DNA of 64,000 bases from CAYNXB01 sp964401045. Lineage in GTDB: Bacteria; Pseudomonadota; Alphaproteobacteria; Sphingomonadales; Sphingomonadaceae. The translations under genes and the position numbers were made by a program. The stretch covers positions 8,746 to 72,745 of the forward strand of contig CAYNXB010000005.1 of assembly GCA_964401045.1 (NCBI GenBank). Direction: 5' to 3'. A model generated the notes under the pieces. It saw only the letters and a list, made by a program, of their open reading frames with translations, did no database searches and had not been told where the DNA came from. The first letter of the stretch is position 1. Every line of letters begins with the position of its first letter. Below, one piece after another: positions 41,389 through 49,598 of this stretch.

Positions 41389-42345
41389 TCACACCGCAAC
41401 CGGGGCCCGCAGCACGCCTTGCGGCTCGTAATCGCGCACCGTGAAATCCTCGATCCGGTAATCGAAGATCGATTCCGGCCTGTTCGCGATTTCAAGCTTC
41501 GGCTCGCCGGCCGGTTCCCGCCCGAGTTGCTCTTCAACGAGGTGGGCGTGATTGAGATAGAGGTGCGTATCACCGCCCATCCATACCAGTTCGCCGGGTT
41601 TGTAACCGGTTTGCCGGGCGATCATCCGAGTCAGCAACGCGCCGCCGAACAGGTTGAACGGCAGGCCCAGCGCAACATCGCAGCTACGCTGGTAGAGCAG
41701 GCAGGAGAGGCGATCGCCGGCGACATGGAACTGGTAGGTCTTGTGGCATGGCGGAAGCGCCATCCGGTCGAGCTCGGCGACGTTCCAGCCCTCGATGATG
41801 TGGCGCCTGCTGCCGGGATTGGCCTTGAGGCTTTCGACCACCTGCGCGACCTGATTGATGCCGGGACCGGGCCGGTACATACCCTCGCCCACCGGCTCAT
41901 ACGTCGGCCAGTCGACCCATTGCTTGCCGTAGACCGGGCCAAGATCACCCCAGCGCCGCGCGAATTCCTCGTCTGCGACGATGCGCGCCTCGAAATCTAC
42001 CTGCGCAATGTCGTCGCCGGTTTCCTTGCGGTAGCGCGCCAGCGGCCAGTCACTCCAGATCGTCACCTTCTGCCGGAGCAGCGGGCGAATGTTGGTCTCG
42101 CCGGTGAGGAACCACAGCATCTCGCGCGCGGCGGCCTTCCAGAACACCCGCTTGGTGGTGAGCAGCGGCACGGCCTCGCCTGCCAAATCAAAGCGGAGCT
42201 CCGCGCCGAACACTGAGCGTGTGCCCACCCCGGTGCGATCCGAGCGCTCGTCGCCCTCCTCCCAGATGCGCCGCATCAGGTTGAGATAGGCCCATTCCCA
42301 GTGGCTGGAGGAGGAAGACTCGGGGCTGTGAGCGAGACTGGCCAT
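41389..42345 (-). CDS. thyA: Thymidylate synthase (ThyA)
   Basis: A 318-aa folate-dependent enzyme that methylates dUMP to dTMP. Active-site Cys is in LPPCHKTYQF (about residue 198); other conserved parts are DRTGVGTRSVFG, PLLTTKRVFWKAAAREMLWFL, LGPVYGKQW and YQRSCDVALGLPFNL. Length over the 264-aa E. coli form comes from a middle insertion. ATG 42345 has AGGA at 7 nt. It is upstream of the E1alpha gene on the same strand with 100 bp between. Confidence 0.95.
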   Translation of the reverse strand: MASLAHSPESSSSSHWEWAYLNLMRRIWEEGDERSDRTGVGTRSVFGAELRFDLAGEAVPLLTTKRVFWKAAAREMLWFLTGETNIRPLLRQKVTIWSDWPLARYRKETGDDIAQVDFEARIVADEEFARRWGDLGPVYGKQWVDWPTYEPVGEGMYRPGPGINQVAQVVESLKANPGSRRHIIEGWNVAELDRMALPPCHKTYQFHVAGDRLSCLLYQRSCDVALGLPFNLFGGALLTRMIARQTGYKPGELVWMGGDTHLYLNHAHLVEEQLGREPAGEPKLEIANRPESIFDYRIEDFTVRDYEPQGVLRAPVAV

Positions 42346-42420
42346 CGGCCGGTTCCTAGACCCGCAAATGCCCGCTTGCCACCCCGCGGCGTCGCACTTA
42401 TAGGGCCGCCTCTGCCTCGC

Positions 42421-42439
42421 CCCGCAGGGTTTCTGCGGG
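42421..42439. other. Perfect hairpin between thyA and tRNA-Pro
   Basis: CCCGCAG-GGTTT-CTGCGGG is a 7-bp perfect inverted repeat 8 bp before tRNA-Pro and 75 bp upstream of the divergent thyA start. There is no T-run on either side. It could be an RNA-processing or regulatory hairpin in the tRNA leader; purpose unknown. Confidence 0.45.
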
Positions 42440-42446
42440 CTCCGGT

Positions 42447-42523
42447 CGGGGAGTAGCTCAGCCTGGTAGAGCACTGTCTTCGGGAGGCAGGGGCCGGAGG
42501 TTCGAATCCTCTCTCCCCGACCA
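42447..42523 (+). tRNA. tRNA-Pro (anticodon CGG)
   Basis: A 77-nt tRNA: acceptor CGGGGAG/CTCCCCG, D-arm TAGCTCAGCCTGGTAGA, anticodon loop TT-CGG-GA on stem CTGTC/GGCAG, T-loop GTTCGAATC, and encoded CCA. Confidence 0.96.
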
Positions 42524-42538
42524 TTATTTCGTGTATCA

Positions 42539-42559
42539 AAACCGTCCGGCGGGCGGTTT
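42539..42559 (+). terminator. Probable terminator after tRNA-Pro
   Basis: AAACCGTCC and GGGCGGTTT pair over 9 bp (one G-T pair) around a GGC loop, 15 bp after the tRNA end. The T-run is short (GGTTTG), so strength is uncertain. The remaining 195 bp to the next start codon hold nothing else recognised. Confidence 0.5.
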
Positions 42560-42754
42560 GGGCCGAAAATGCATAAGGCGATAGCGCGTAAGGCGCATCG
42601 GAGCTGTTCGGAAAGCATTCATTTCCAGCAGCTTATAAGAACAACGCCGATCATGAGGGACTTCCTGCGGGAAGCACGCGGCACAGCGAACAATCAGAGA
42701 TCGCGGCGATTGATCGCCAGCATCCGTATTGGCTCTCATTGTCTGGATTTGCCT

Positions 42755-43402
42755 ATGGAACTCGATCGACGGCATCTGATCGGCGCCGCTGCAGCGGCCG
42801 CCGCAGCCGGCTGCCTCGCCGCGATGGCCCCTCGCACGCTCGTTCCGGCAACGGGCTCGCCGGTCGTTCACGCCCCTGTCCCAGCGGTGGTGAAGCGCGC
42901 GGAACCGCCCTCGCTGCTGCGTCAGGCGACGGCGGCTCTCGACAGGCACGGTATCGCCAAACGCGATCTTGTCGGCCTGGTCGACTTCTCGGCGCACTCC
43001 AGCAAACCACGCCTGCAACTGGTCGATATCGTGGGTGGCGCGATCCTGGGCGCCTACCTCGTCGCCCATGGCAAGGGCTCGGACCCGGAAAACACCGGCT
43101 GGCTGCATTCGTTCTCCAACGAGGAGGGATCGAATGCCTCCTCCCGTGGCGGTTTCCGCACCGCCGCTGCCTATTACGGCAAGCACGGCCACTCACGCCG
43201 CCTGGTCGGCCTCGATGCGGACAATGACCAGGCCCTCTCGCGCGCCATCGTTATGCACGGCGCGCCTTACGTGCAGCACGAGCTGATCGACCGGCAGGGC
43301 CACATCGGGCGCAGCCAGGGCTGCTTCGCGGTGGCGGAAAGCTGCATCGGCGCGGTGCTGGACCGGCTCGGCGAAGGTCGCCTGCTGTTCGCCGCCAAGT
43401 GA
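42755..43402 (+). CDS. Murein L,D-transpeptidase catalytic-domain family protein (YkuD_2 type)
   Basis: About 215 aa from ATG 42755. The N-terminus has RRHLIGAAAAAAAAGC, a twin-arginine-like or lipoprotein-like export signal. The catalytic domain shows LVDFSAHSSKPRLQLVDI, VAHGKGSD, KHGHSRRLVGLDADNDQA, VMHGAPYV and the active-site GRSQGCFAVAE with Cys near residue 190. This fits the YkuD_2-type L,D-transpeptidase-like family, second of its kind in the window. Upstream in-frame starts exist but would precede the signal peptide. Confidence 0.85.
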   Translation: MELDRRHLIGAAAAAAAAGCLAAMAPRTLVPATGSPVVHAPVPAVVKRAEPPSLLRQATAALDRHGIAKRDLVGLVDFSAHSSKPRLQLVDIVGGAILGAYLVAHGKGSDPENTGWLHSFSNEEGSNASSRGGFRTAAAYYGKHGHSRRLVGLDADNDQALSRAIVMHGAPYVQHELIDRQGHIGRSQGCFAVAESCIGAVLDRLGEGRLLFAAK

Positions 43403-43530
43403 ACTTCGCCGCCGTCACCCTTCATTCACTACCGCCGGGTAAATGCGGACCACGCTCCTTGTAATCCCGCTGTAACATCGCCATTGGGGGCGCGGCGCGG
43501 CAACTGGCCCGGAGGAATCCGGCGGAACTC

Positions 43531-45006
43531 ATGAACCTGACCCATCCCTTCCTCGACGCGGACGGCGACAAGCTGCGGGAAGAGTGCGGCATCTTCGGCG
43601 TGATCGGTGCGACCGACGCTGCCGCGGCCTGCGCCCTCGGCCTCCATGCGCTCCAGCACCGCGGACAGGAAGCGGTCGGCATCACCAGCTTTGATGGCAC
43701 CGAGTTCTACTCGAGCCGCGGCATGGGCCATGTGGCCGACAACTTCTCGACCGGAGAATCACTCGCTGAGCTGCCCGGGATCATGGCCGCGGGCCATGTG
43801 CGCTATTCGACCACCGGGGGCGCGGGCGTGCGCAACGTGCAGCCGCTGTTTGCCGAGCTCGCCACCGGCGGCTTCGCGATCGCGCACAACGGCAACATCT
43901 CCAATGCGATGCATCTCAAACGCGAGCTGGTGCGCCAGGGGGCGATCTTCCAGTCGACCTCGGACACCGAGGTGATCATCCACCTCGTCGCTACCAGTCG
44001 CCGCTATCCGACCGTGCTCGACCGCCTGATCGAAGCGTTGCGCCAGGTCGAAGGCGCCTATTCGCTGGTCTGCATGACGCCCCGGGGCATGATCGCGTGC
44101 CGCGATCCGCTGGGCATTCGCCCGCTGGTGATGGGGCAGCTCGGTGACGCGACGGTGTTCGCCAGTGAGACAGTCGCGCTCGACGTGATCGGCGCCGAAT
44201 TCGTCCGCCAGGTCGAGCCGGGCGAGCTGATCGAAGTCGATTTTGACGGCAAGATCACCAGCACCCGGCCGTTCGGGCCGGTTTCCGCGCGGCCGTGCAT
44301 CTTCGAGCACGTCTATTTCAGTCGCCCGGATTCGGTGTTCGACGGCCGCTCGGTCTACGCCTCACGCAAGGCGATCGGGACCCAGCTCGCGCTGGAAGCG
44401 CCATGCGACGCCGATATCGTCGTGCCGGTGCCCGACAGCGGAGTGCCCGCGGCGATCGGTTTCGCCGAGCAGAGCGGCATCCCGTTCGAGCTAGGCATCA
44501 TTCGCTCGCACTACGTCGGCCGTACGTTCATCCAGCCATCGGACAGCGCACGGCACGCCAGTGTGCGGCGCAAGCACAACGCCAATCGCAAGATCGTCGA
44601 AGGCCGCCGGATCGTGCTGATCGACGATTCGATCGTGCGCGGCACCACCAGCATGAAGATCGTCGAGATGATGCGCGATGCCGGTGCCAGCGAGGTGCAT
44701 TTCCGCGTCGCCAGCCCGCCGACCGGGCACGGCTGCTATTACGGCGTGGACACGCCGGAACGCTCGAAGCTGCTCGCCGCGCGGATGGACATCGAGGCGA
44801 TGTGCGAATTCATCAAGGCCGATAGCCTGGCGTTCGTGTCGATCGACGGGCTCTACCGCGCGGTCGGGCTCGAAGGGCGCAACGCAGCACGTCCGCAGTA
44901 TTGCGACGCCTGCTTCACCGGTGATTATCCGACCAGCCTGACCGACCTCGCCCACCGCGATGAAGACGGCAAGCAGCTCTCGTTCCCGGTCAACAGGGTC
45001 GCCTGA
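43531..45006 (+). CDS. purF: Amidophosphoribosyltransferase
   Basis: PurF makes phosphoribosylamine from PRPP and glutamine, the first step of purine synthesis. The 491-aa protein has an 18-residue propeptide; Cys19 of EECGIFGVIG is the glutaminase nucleophile. The PRPP loop is VLIDDSIVRGTTS. Cys residues in SARPCIFE, GHGCYYG and QYCDACFTG match the four-Cys [4Fe-4S] set of the Bacillus-type enzyme. It overlaps the following SDR by 1 bp (TGATG). Confidence 0.97.
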   Translation: MNLTHPFLDADGDKLREECGIFGVIGATDAAAACALGLHALQHRGQEAVGITSFDGTEFYSSRGMGHVADNFSTGESLAELPGIMAAGHVRYSTTGGAGVRNVQPLFAELATGGFAIAHNGNISNAMHLKRELVRQGAIFQSTSDTEVIIHLVATSRRYPTVLDRLIEALRQVEGAYSLVCMTPRGMIACRDPLGIRPLVMGQLGDATVFASETVALDVIGAEFVRQVEPGELIEVDFDGKITSTRPFGPVSARPCIFEHVYFSRPDSVFDGRSVYASRKAIGTQLALEAPCDADIVVPVPDSGVPAAIGFAEQSGIPFELGIIRSHYVGRTFIQPSDSARHASVRRKHNANRKIVEGRRIVLIDDSIVRGTTSMKIVEMMRDAGASEVHFRVASPPTGHGCYYGVDTPERSKLLAARMDIEAMCEFIKADSLAFVSIDGLYRAVGLEGRNAARPQYCDACFTGDYPTSLTDLAHRDEDGKQLSFPVNRVA

Positions 45007-45734
45007 TGGTTGAGGCAGCCGGGAGCCAGCCTTTCGCCGGGCAGATCGCGCTCGTCACCGGGGCGAGCAAGGGTATCGGCGCGGCCACCGCGCTTGCGCT
45101 CGGCAAGGCCGGGGCGCACGTCGTCCTTACCGCACGCACTGCGAGCGAGCTCGAAGCGATCGAGGAAGCTATCCACAACGCGGGCGGCAACGCGACGATC
45201 GCCCCGATGGATCTCGGAGAGCCCGACGCGATCGCCCGGCTCGCCGCGGCGATGGCCGACCGCTGGGAGCGGCTCGACCTGCTGGTTCTCTCGGCCGCCT
45301 ACCTTCCGTTGCCCGGGCCGGTCCCACAGTTCGATCCGAAAGACTTCAACCGGGCGATCACCACTAATGTGCTCGCCACGCAGGCGCTGATCGCGGCGTT
45401 CGATCCGCTTCTCAGGGGCAGTGCGGACGCGCGCGTGATCGGGTTCACCAGCGGGGTCGTCGCTCATCCGTTTCCTTATTGGGGCGGTTACGGCGCGACC
45501 AAGGCGGCATCGGACTTTCTCCTCGAATGCTACTGGCGCGAGGTGGAGAAGGTATCCAGCATTCGCGTTGCGATCGTCGATCCCGGCGCCGTCCGCACGC
45601 AGATGCGCGCGAAGGCGTTTCCGGGCGAAGATCCAATGACGGTCAAGGCGCCAGAGGTGGTCGCGGAACGCATCGTGGCGCTATTGCAGCAAGGTTTCGC
45701 CAGCGGCCATCGCGAAGTGATCGCCAGCGATTAA
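45006..45734 (+). CDS. SDR-family oxidoreductase
   Basis: A 242-aa NAD(P)-dependent short-chain dehydrogenase/reductase. Cofactor motif TGASKGIG is at about 19-26, NAx-type SAAYLPLPG follows near 96, and the catalytic Ser and YxxxK are in GFTSGVVAHPFPYWGGYGATKAA (Tyr near residue 158). It is coupled to purF, a conserved pairing in this order. The substrate is unknown. Confidence 0.9.
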   Translation: MVEAAGSQPFAGQIALVTGASKGIGAATALALGKAGAHVVLTARTASELEAIEEAIHNAGGNATIAPMDLGEPDAIARLAAAMADRWERLDLLVLSAAYLPLPGPVPQFDPKDFNRAITTNVLATQALIAAFDPLLRGSADARVIGFTSGVVAHPFPYWGGYGATKAASDFLLECYWREVEKVSSIRVAIVDPGAVRTQMRAKAFPGEDPMTVKAPEVVAERIVALLQQGFASGHREVIASD

Positions 45735-45825
45735 CCAATCTCGGCAGGATCCCCGAAACCATTCCGGGCGATACTTGCACCGCACGCCTACAGTTGGGCG
45801 GCGGGAATATCGGGATCTAAAAGCG

Positions 45826-46176
45826 ATGATGCTCGACCAGGCTCCGACGCGTTACGCGATCGCGGCGCAGGAAGACCGCAGCGCGCCGCGCACCAAATTG
45901 ACTATCCCGGCGCAGCTGCGCCAATCCGGCGGCCGCGGGTTCCAGACCGTGGTTCACGACCTGTCGCTGTCCGGCTTCTCGGCGACGGCGGTCAACCGCA
46001 TGCATCCCGGCGCGGTGTGCTGGGTGACGCTGCCCGGGCTCGAAGCGCTGCAGGCGCAAGTGGTGTGGTGGGAGGACCAGCTGTGCGGCTGCGCCTTTAC
46101 CGAGCTGCTCAGCCCGATCGTCCACGACAACGTCCTGGCCCGTTATCGCGGCGACGGCGTCTACAAGCGCAGCTAG
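45826..46176 (+). CDS. PilZ-domain protein (c-di-GMP receptor candidate)
   Basis: A 116-aa single-domain PilZ protein from ATG 45826 (a second ATG follows at once). The c-di-GMP motif is intact: RSAPR (RxxxR, about residue 20) and DLSLSGF (D/NxSxxG, about residue 48). The C-terminus has AQVVWWEDQLCGCAFTELLS. It probably tunes motility or surface attachment through an unidentified partner. The TAG stop interlocks with the CFA-synthase TAG. Confidence 0.9.
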   Translation: MMLDQAPTRYAIAAQEDRSAPRTKLTIPAQLRQSGGRGFQTVVHDLSLSGFSATAVNRMHPGAVCWVTLPGLEALQAQVVWWEDQLCGCAFTELLSPIVHDNVLARYRGDGVYKRS

Positions 46177-47411
46177 GCGTCCTTCACCAGCGTGACCTGA
46201 GACACGGTGATTCCGCCGCCGCGGAAGCCGCCTTCGCAATACATCAGGTAGAACCGCCACAGGTTGCAGAAATGCTCGTCGAAATCGGCCGGCAGGCGGT
46301 TCTCGAGGATCGCCTGCTCGAAGCTCTCACGCCAGGTCTTGAGCGTTTCGGCATAGTCGAGGCCGAAATCCTCCTGATCCTGCCATGACAGCCCGCGCGA
46401 TTCGGCGAGCTGACGGAACTCGCCCGGTTTGATCAGCAGACCGCCCGGAAACACATAGGCCTGGATGAAATCGGCGTTGCGGGCGTAACCTTCGAACAGC
46501 GTGTCCTTCATCGCGATGTACTGGATCGCGGCGCGCCCGCCGGGCCTGAGGTTGCGAGCGACGCTGTCGATGAACGCCGGCCAGTATTCGCGCCCCACCG
46601 CCTCAACCATCTCGACCGAGACGATCGCATCGAAATGCCCGCGCACGTCACGGTAGTCCTGCTTGCGAAACTCGACCCCCGGATGGCGCTCGCTCGCCCA
46701 CGCGAGCTGCTCGTCAGACAGGGAAATGCCGGTCACCTTGCTGCCACGCGCCGCGAAATAGGCGCTCAGCGCGCCCCACCCGCAGCCGATCTCGAGCAAG
46801 GTATCGGGCTTCCCCAGCCGTTCGGCGAGCCGTGCCCACTTGCGCTTCTGCGCCGCCTCGATCCCGTCGTCCGCCCAGTGATAGGCGCTCGAATAGCTCA
46901 TAGTCGGGTCAAGCCAGGCGCCGTAGAAGTCGTTGCCCAGATCGTAGTGCGCGTGGATGTTGCGCTCAGCCTGTTCGCGCGAGTTGGCGTTGAGCTTGTG
47001 GAGCCAGCGCGAAGCCATCCGCCACGGCCCCTTCGAGCGACCGATTTCGCCGAGCGGCTCGCCGTTGGCCGAAAACACCGCGAACAGCGACACCGGGTCC
47101 GGGCTGGTCCACTCGCCGTCTTCCCACGACTGGAACAGGCCGACCGTGCCCGAAGTGCCGAAGCGCAGCAGCATGCGCCAGTCCGCGATGGCAATCTCAC
47201 CCGCCAGGCCCGGCGCACGGCCACCGAGCAGGCGAGTCGTTCCATCGGGCAGATGCGTGGTGATCGAGCCGGCCTCGAGCCCGCGGTCGATACGGTCGAG
47301 CAGTTTGTGGAAGCCGGGCGCAAACAGCCGTGCGAGCAGCGTCGGCCCCTTGCCAAAACGCCGCCCGCCGGAAAGGAGCGCTAGCCCCCTGGTGGTCCCT
47401 TCCGCGGTCAT
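46173..47411 (-). CDS. Cyclopropane-fatty-acyl-phospholipid synthase family methyltransferase
   Basis: A 412-aa AdoMet-dependent enzyme that methylenates unsaturated acyl chains of membrane lipids. The N-terminal domain includes LFQSWEDGEWTSPDPVSLF. The catalytic part begins NIHAHYDLGNDFYGAWLDPTMSYSSAY, with AdoMet loop LLEIGCGWGALSAYFAARG near 210 and VEMVEAVGREYW. Near the end HFCNLWRFYLMYCEGGFRGG is a family signature. It shows the full CFA layout, though related fatty-acid methyltransferases share it. Confidence 0.9.
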   Translation of the reverse strand: MTAEGTTRGLALLSGGRRFGKGPTLLARLFAPGFHKLLDRIDRGLEAGSITTHLPDGTTRLLGGRAPGLAGEIAIADWRMLLRFGTSGTVGLFQSWEDGEWTSPDPVSLFAVFSANGEPLGEIGRSKGPWRMASRWLHKLNANSREQAERNIHAHYDLGNDFYGAWLDPTMSYSSAYHWADDGIEAAQKRKWARLAERLGKPDTLLEIGCGWGALSAYFAARGSKVTGISLSDEQLAWASERHPGVEFRKQDYRDVRGHFDAIVSVEMVEAVGREYWPAFIDSVARNLRPGGRAAIQYIAMKDTLFEGYARNADFIQAYVFPGGLLIKPGEFRQLAESRGLSWQDQEDFGLDYAETLKTWRESFEQAILENRLPADFDEHFCNLWRFYLMYCEGGFRGGGITVSQVTLVKDA

Positions 47412-47419
47412 TTAGGGGC

Positions 47420-48406
47420 TTATGACGCCTGCGTGGCGGCCTCGCAACCCGGTGCGCGGGTGGGCAAGGTCACCGATTGGCCGAGGCGCCCCCGAGCCGG
47501 GCTCGTCGCGAAGCGTGCATCCTGGTATTCGATGCGTATCTGGCATCTCCCGCGCGTGATCCAGGCCATGGGCAGGATCGACCAACGGCCGAACCGCACC
47601 AGCGCAGGCGTTGCCCCCAACATCTCGCGGGCCAGCGGGTCCGCCATTCCATCGAACATCGGCGCGCGAAAGGTGGTTAGCCGCGTCGGCGAGCGGAGCG
47701 GATCGTACATTCCGCTGCCGATGTTGTGGCCCTCCCGCCAGATCACATCGCGCTTCCAGAACAGCACCGGCGGCGGCGATACCACAACCACCTCGGGGTT
47801 GGCATGCGGCGGGCCTTCGACCGGCGTTCGCCGGGCGTAAGCGCTGAGCACACCGTTCGCGGAGATGTAGACGATCAGGGTCGCCACCGCGGCAGCCGCC
47901 GGCTTGCGCCAGTCCCCGCCCTTTTTCTCACGACGACGCGAGAGCCAGATGGCGAGCGCCATGCCGCTCCAGACCCACACGTCGATGATGAACAGCGAAT
48001 CGTTGTGGAACCACAGGTTGCTGAACGGCGCGAACAGCTGGACCGCGTAGCTCGTCTGCCAATCGAGCAGCGGGTGCGTCAGGCAGCCGAGATAGGCGAG
48101 CGCGAGCAGCCAGCCGAAGCGCATCTCGAGGCCGCTCTTGAAGGCCACCCCGCGCTCGACCTGCCAGCGGTCGAGCAGCCACAACAAGGCCGCGAGCCCG
48201 AGCGGCAGGACCAGAAAGCCGCCGAGCAGGCTATGAGTGAAGCCGCGGTGCGTCGCGAGCGATGCCCATGGCACCCACCAGAAGAACACGTCGATATCGG
48301 GCGCGTTGGCGCCAAGGATCAGCGCGGCGAGGCCCTTGCGGGTCTTCTCCTTGAGCCCAGTCTGGCCGAGCGCCCACCCGGCAAGGCTGTGCGTGAAATT
48401 GTCCAT
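47420..48406 (-). CDS. YdjM/DUF457-like membrane-bound metal-dependent hydrolase
   Basis: A 328-aa polytopic protein of the LexA-regulated/YdjM family. Metal-binding-like residues lie in MDNFTHSLAGWALGQ (His6), NAPDIDVFF, HRGFTHSLLGG and CLTHPLLDW, all in the first 130 residues with four to five helices. The C-terminal half is periplasmic-like with VLFWKRDVIWREG. Hydrolase activity is only a family label. The gene starts 22 bp after the second copy of the 22-bp element. Confidence 0.85.
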   Translation of the reverse strand: MDNFTHSLAGWALGQTGLKEKTRKGLAALILGANAPDIDVFFWWVPWASLATHRGFTHSLLGGFLVLPLGLAALLWLLDRWQVERGVAFKSGLEMRFGWLLALAYLGCLTHPLLDWQTSYAVQLFAPFSNLWFHNDSLFIIDVWVWSGMALAIWLSRRREKKGGDWRKPAAAAVATLIVYISANGVLSAYARRTPVEGPPHANPEVVVVSPPPVLFWKRDVIWREGHNIGSGMYDPLRSPTRLTTFRAPMFDGMADPLAREMLGATPALVRFGRWSILPMAWITRGRCQIRIEYQDARFATSPARGRLGQSVTLPTRAPGCEAATQAS

Positions 48407-48428
48407 TCAGCGCGGCCCGGAATGCAGG

Positions 48429-48450
48429 AAAGTGACAGGTGTGACACGGT
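48429..48450 (-). promoter_or_regulatory. 22-bp shared upstream element, copy 2
   Basis: On the minus strand this is identical over 22 bp to 6021-6042 (core TGTCAC-ACC-TGTCAC). It ends 22 bp before the YdjM-like start codon, in the same orientation to its gene as copy 1. The rest of the 157-bp spacer to korB shows no other signal. Confidence 0.5.
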
Positions 48451-48563
48451 CCAGGCGAAACCTTGGCAGGGCCGCCGGGCACAGGTTTTCAGACAAACGG
48501 ATTGCAAGCCCCCGGCACTTCATCGCGCATCGGATGCCACGCCCGTGCCGAGTAGGAAAGCCC

Positions 48564-49598
48564 CTAGACGGGGTCGGGCGCCGTGCCGCTGACAGTCCAG
48601 GTTTGGCCCTTCGCCAAAAGCGCGGCGAGATCGGGTTGCTTGCCTTCGGTCGAACGGGCGCGCTCACTGGCGACGCCGCTTTCGAAAGTCGGCCGCGGGT
48701 CATCGTAGAGCACGCCCAGTGCCATCGGGAACGGGCCGAACGGCAGCTCGACCAGCATGTGCGCGATCGAGCGGTTCTTCACGTTATGGACGATCACGCC
48801 GGCGGCTTCCCAGTCACCATCGACTACGTCGACCATCTTCAGTTCGAGCAGGTCGCGGTCGAGCGCGATGCCCTTGGCCCCGCCCCCGAACAGCATCGGC
48901 TGTCCGTCCTCAAGCCACAGCTGACGGTCCTCGGCGCCCTTGGGGGCGGCGAAGCCATCGAACACGTCCTTGTTGTAGACGATGCAATTCTGGAAGATCT
49001 CGATGAACGCCGCGCCCTGGTGGGCGTAGGCGGCCTTGAGCACATCGGGCAGGTTCTTCGAAACGTCGAATCCCCGCGCCACGAACCGCGCCCCTGCCCC
49101 CAGGGCAAACGCACAGGGGTTTGCCGGCCGGTCGACCGAGCCGAGCGGCGTTGACGGAGAGCGCGTGCCGACGCGGCTGGTCGGCGAGTACTGGCCCTTG
49201 GTGAGGCCGTAGATCTCGTTGTTGAACAGCATGATCTGCAGGTTCACGTTCCGCCGCAGCACATGCATCAGGTGGTTGCCACCGATCGACAGCCCATCGC
49301 CGTCACCGGTGATCAGCCACACGTCGAGCTCCGGATTGGCGAGCTTGATCCCGGTCGCGAACGCCGGCGCGCGGCCGTGGATCGTGTGGAAGCCGTAGCT
49401 CTCGACATAATAGGGGAAGCGGCTCGAGCAGCCGATGCCGCTGACGAACACGGTGTTCGCCGGATCGGCATGGAGCTGTGGCAGGGTGCGCTGCACCGCC
49501 TTGAGGATCGCGTAGTCGCCACAACCCGGGCACCAGCGGACCTCCTGGTCGGTCTCCCAGTCCTTCAGCGTGGTCTCGATGGGAGTCATGTCGTTCAT
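48564..49598 (-). CDS. korB: 2-oxoacid:acceptor oxidoreductase beta subunit (KorB type)
   Basis: A 344-aa TPP-binding subunit of 2-oxoacid:ferredoxin oxidoreductase. RWCPGCGDYAILKAVQ near residue 22 and the Mg-TPP motif GDGDGLSIGGNHLMHVLRRN near 97 are diagnostic, with NNEIYGLTKGQYSPTS following. With the fused gamma/alpha partner it probably oxidises 2-oxoglutarate (or pyruvate) to acyl-CoA using ferredoxin. It overlaps korA by 4 bp. No ferredoxin gene lies next to it in the window. Confidence 0.92.
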   Translation of the reverse strand: MNDMTPIETTLKDWETDQEVRWCPGCGDYAILKAVQRTLPQLHADPANTVFVSGIGCSSRFPYYVESYGFHTIHGRAPAFATGIKLANPELDVWLITGDGDGLSIGGNHLMHVLRRNVNLQIMLFNNEIYGLTKGQYSPTSRVGTRSPSTPLGSVDRPANPCAFALGAGARFVARGFDVSKNLPDVLKAAYAHQGAAFIEIFQNCIVYNKDVFDGFAAPKGAEDRQLWLEDGQPMLFGGGAKGIALDRDLLELKMVDVVDGDWEAAGVIVHNVKNRSIAHMLVELPFGPFPMALGVLYDDPRPTFESGVASERARSTEGKQPDLAALLAKGQTWTVSGTAPDPV

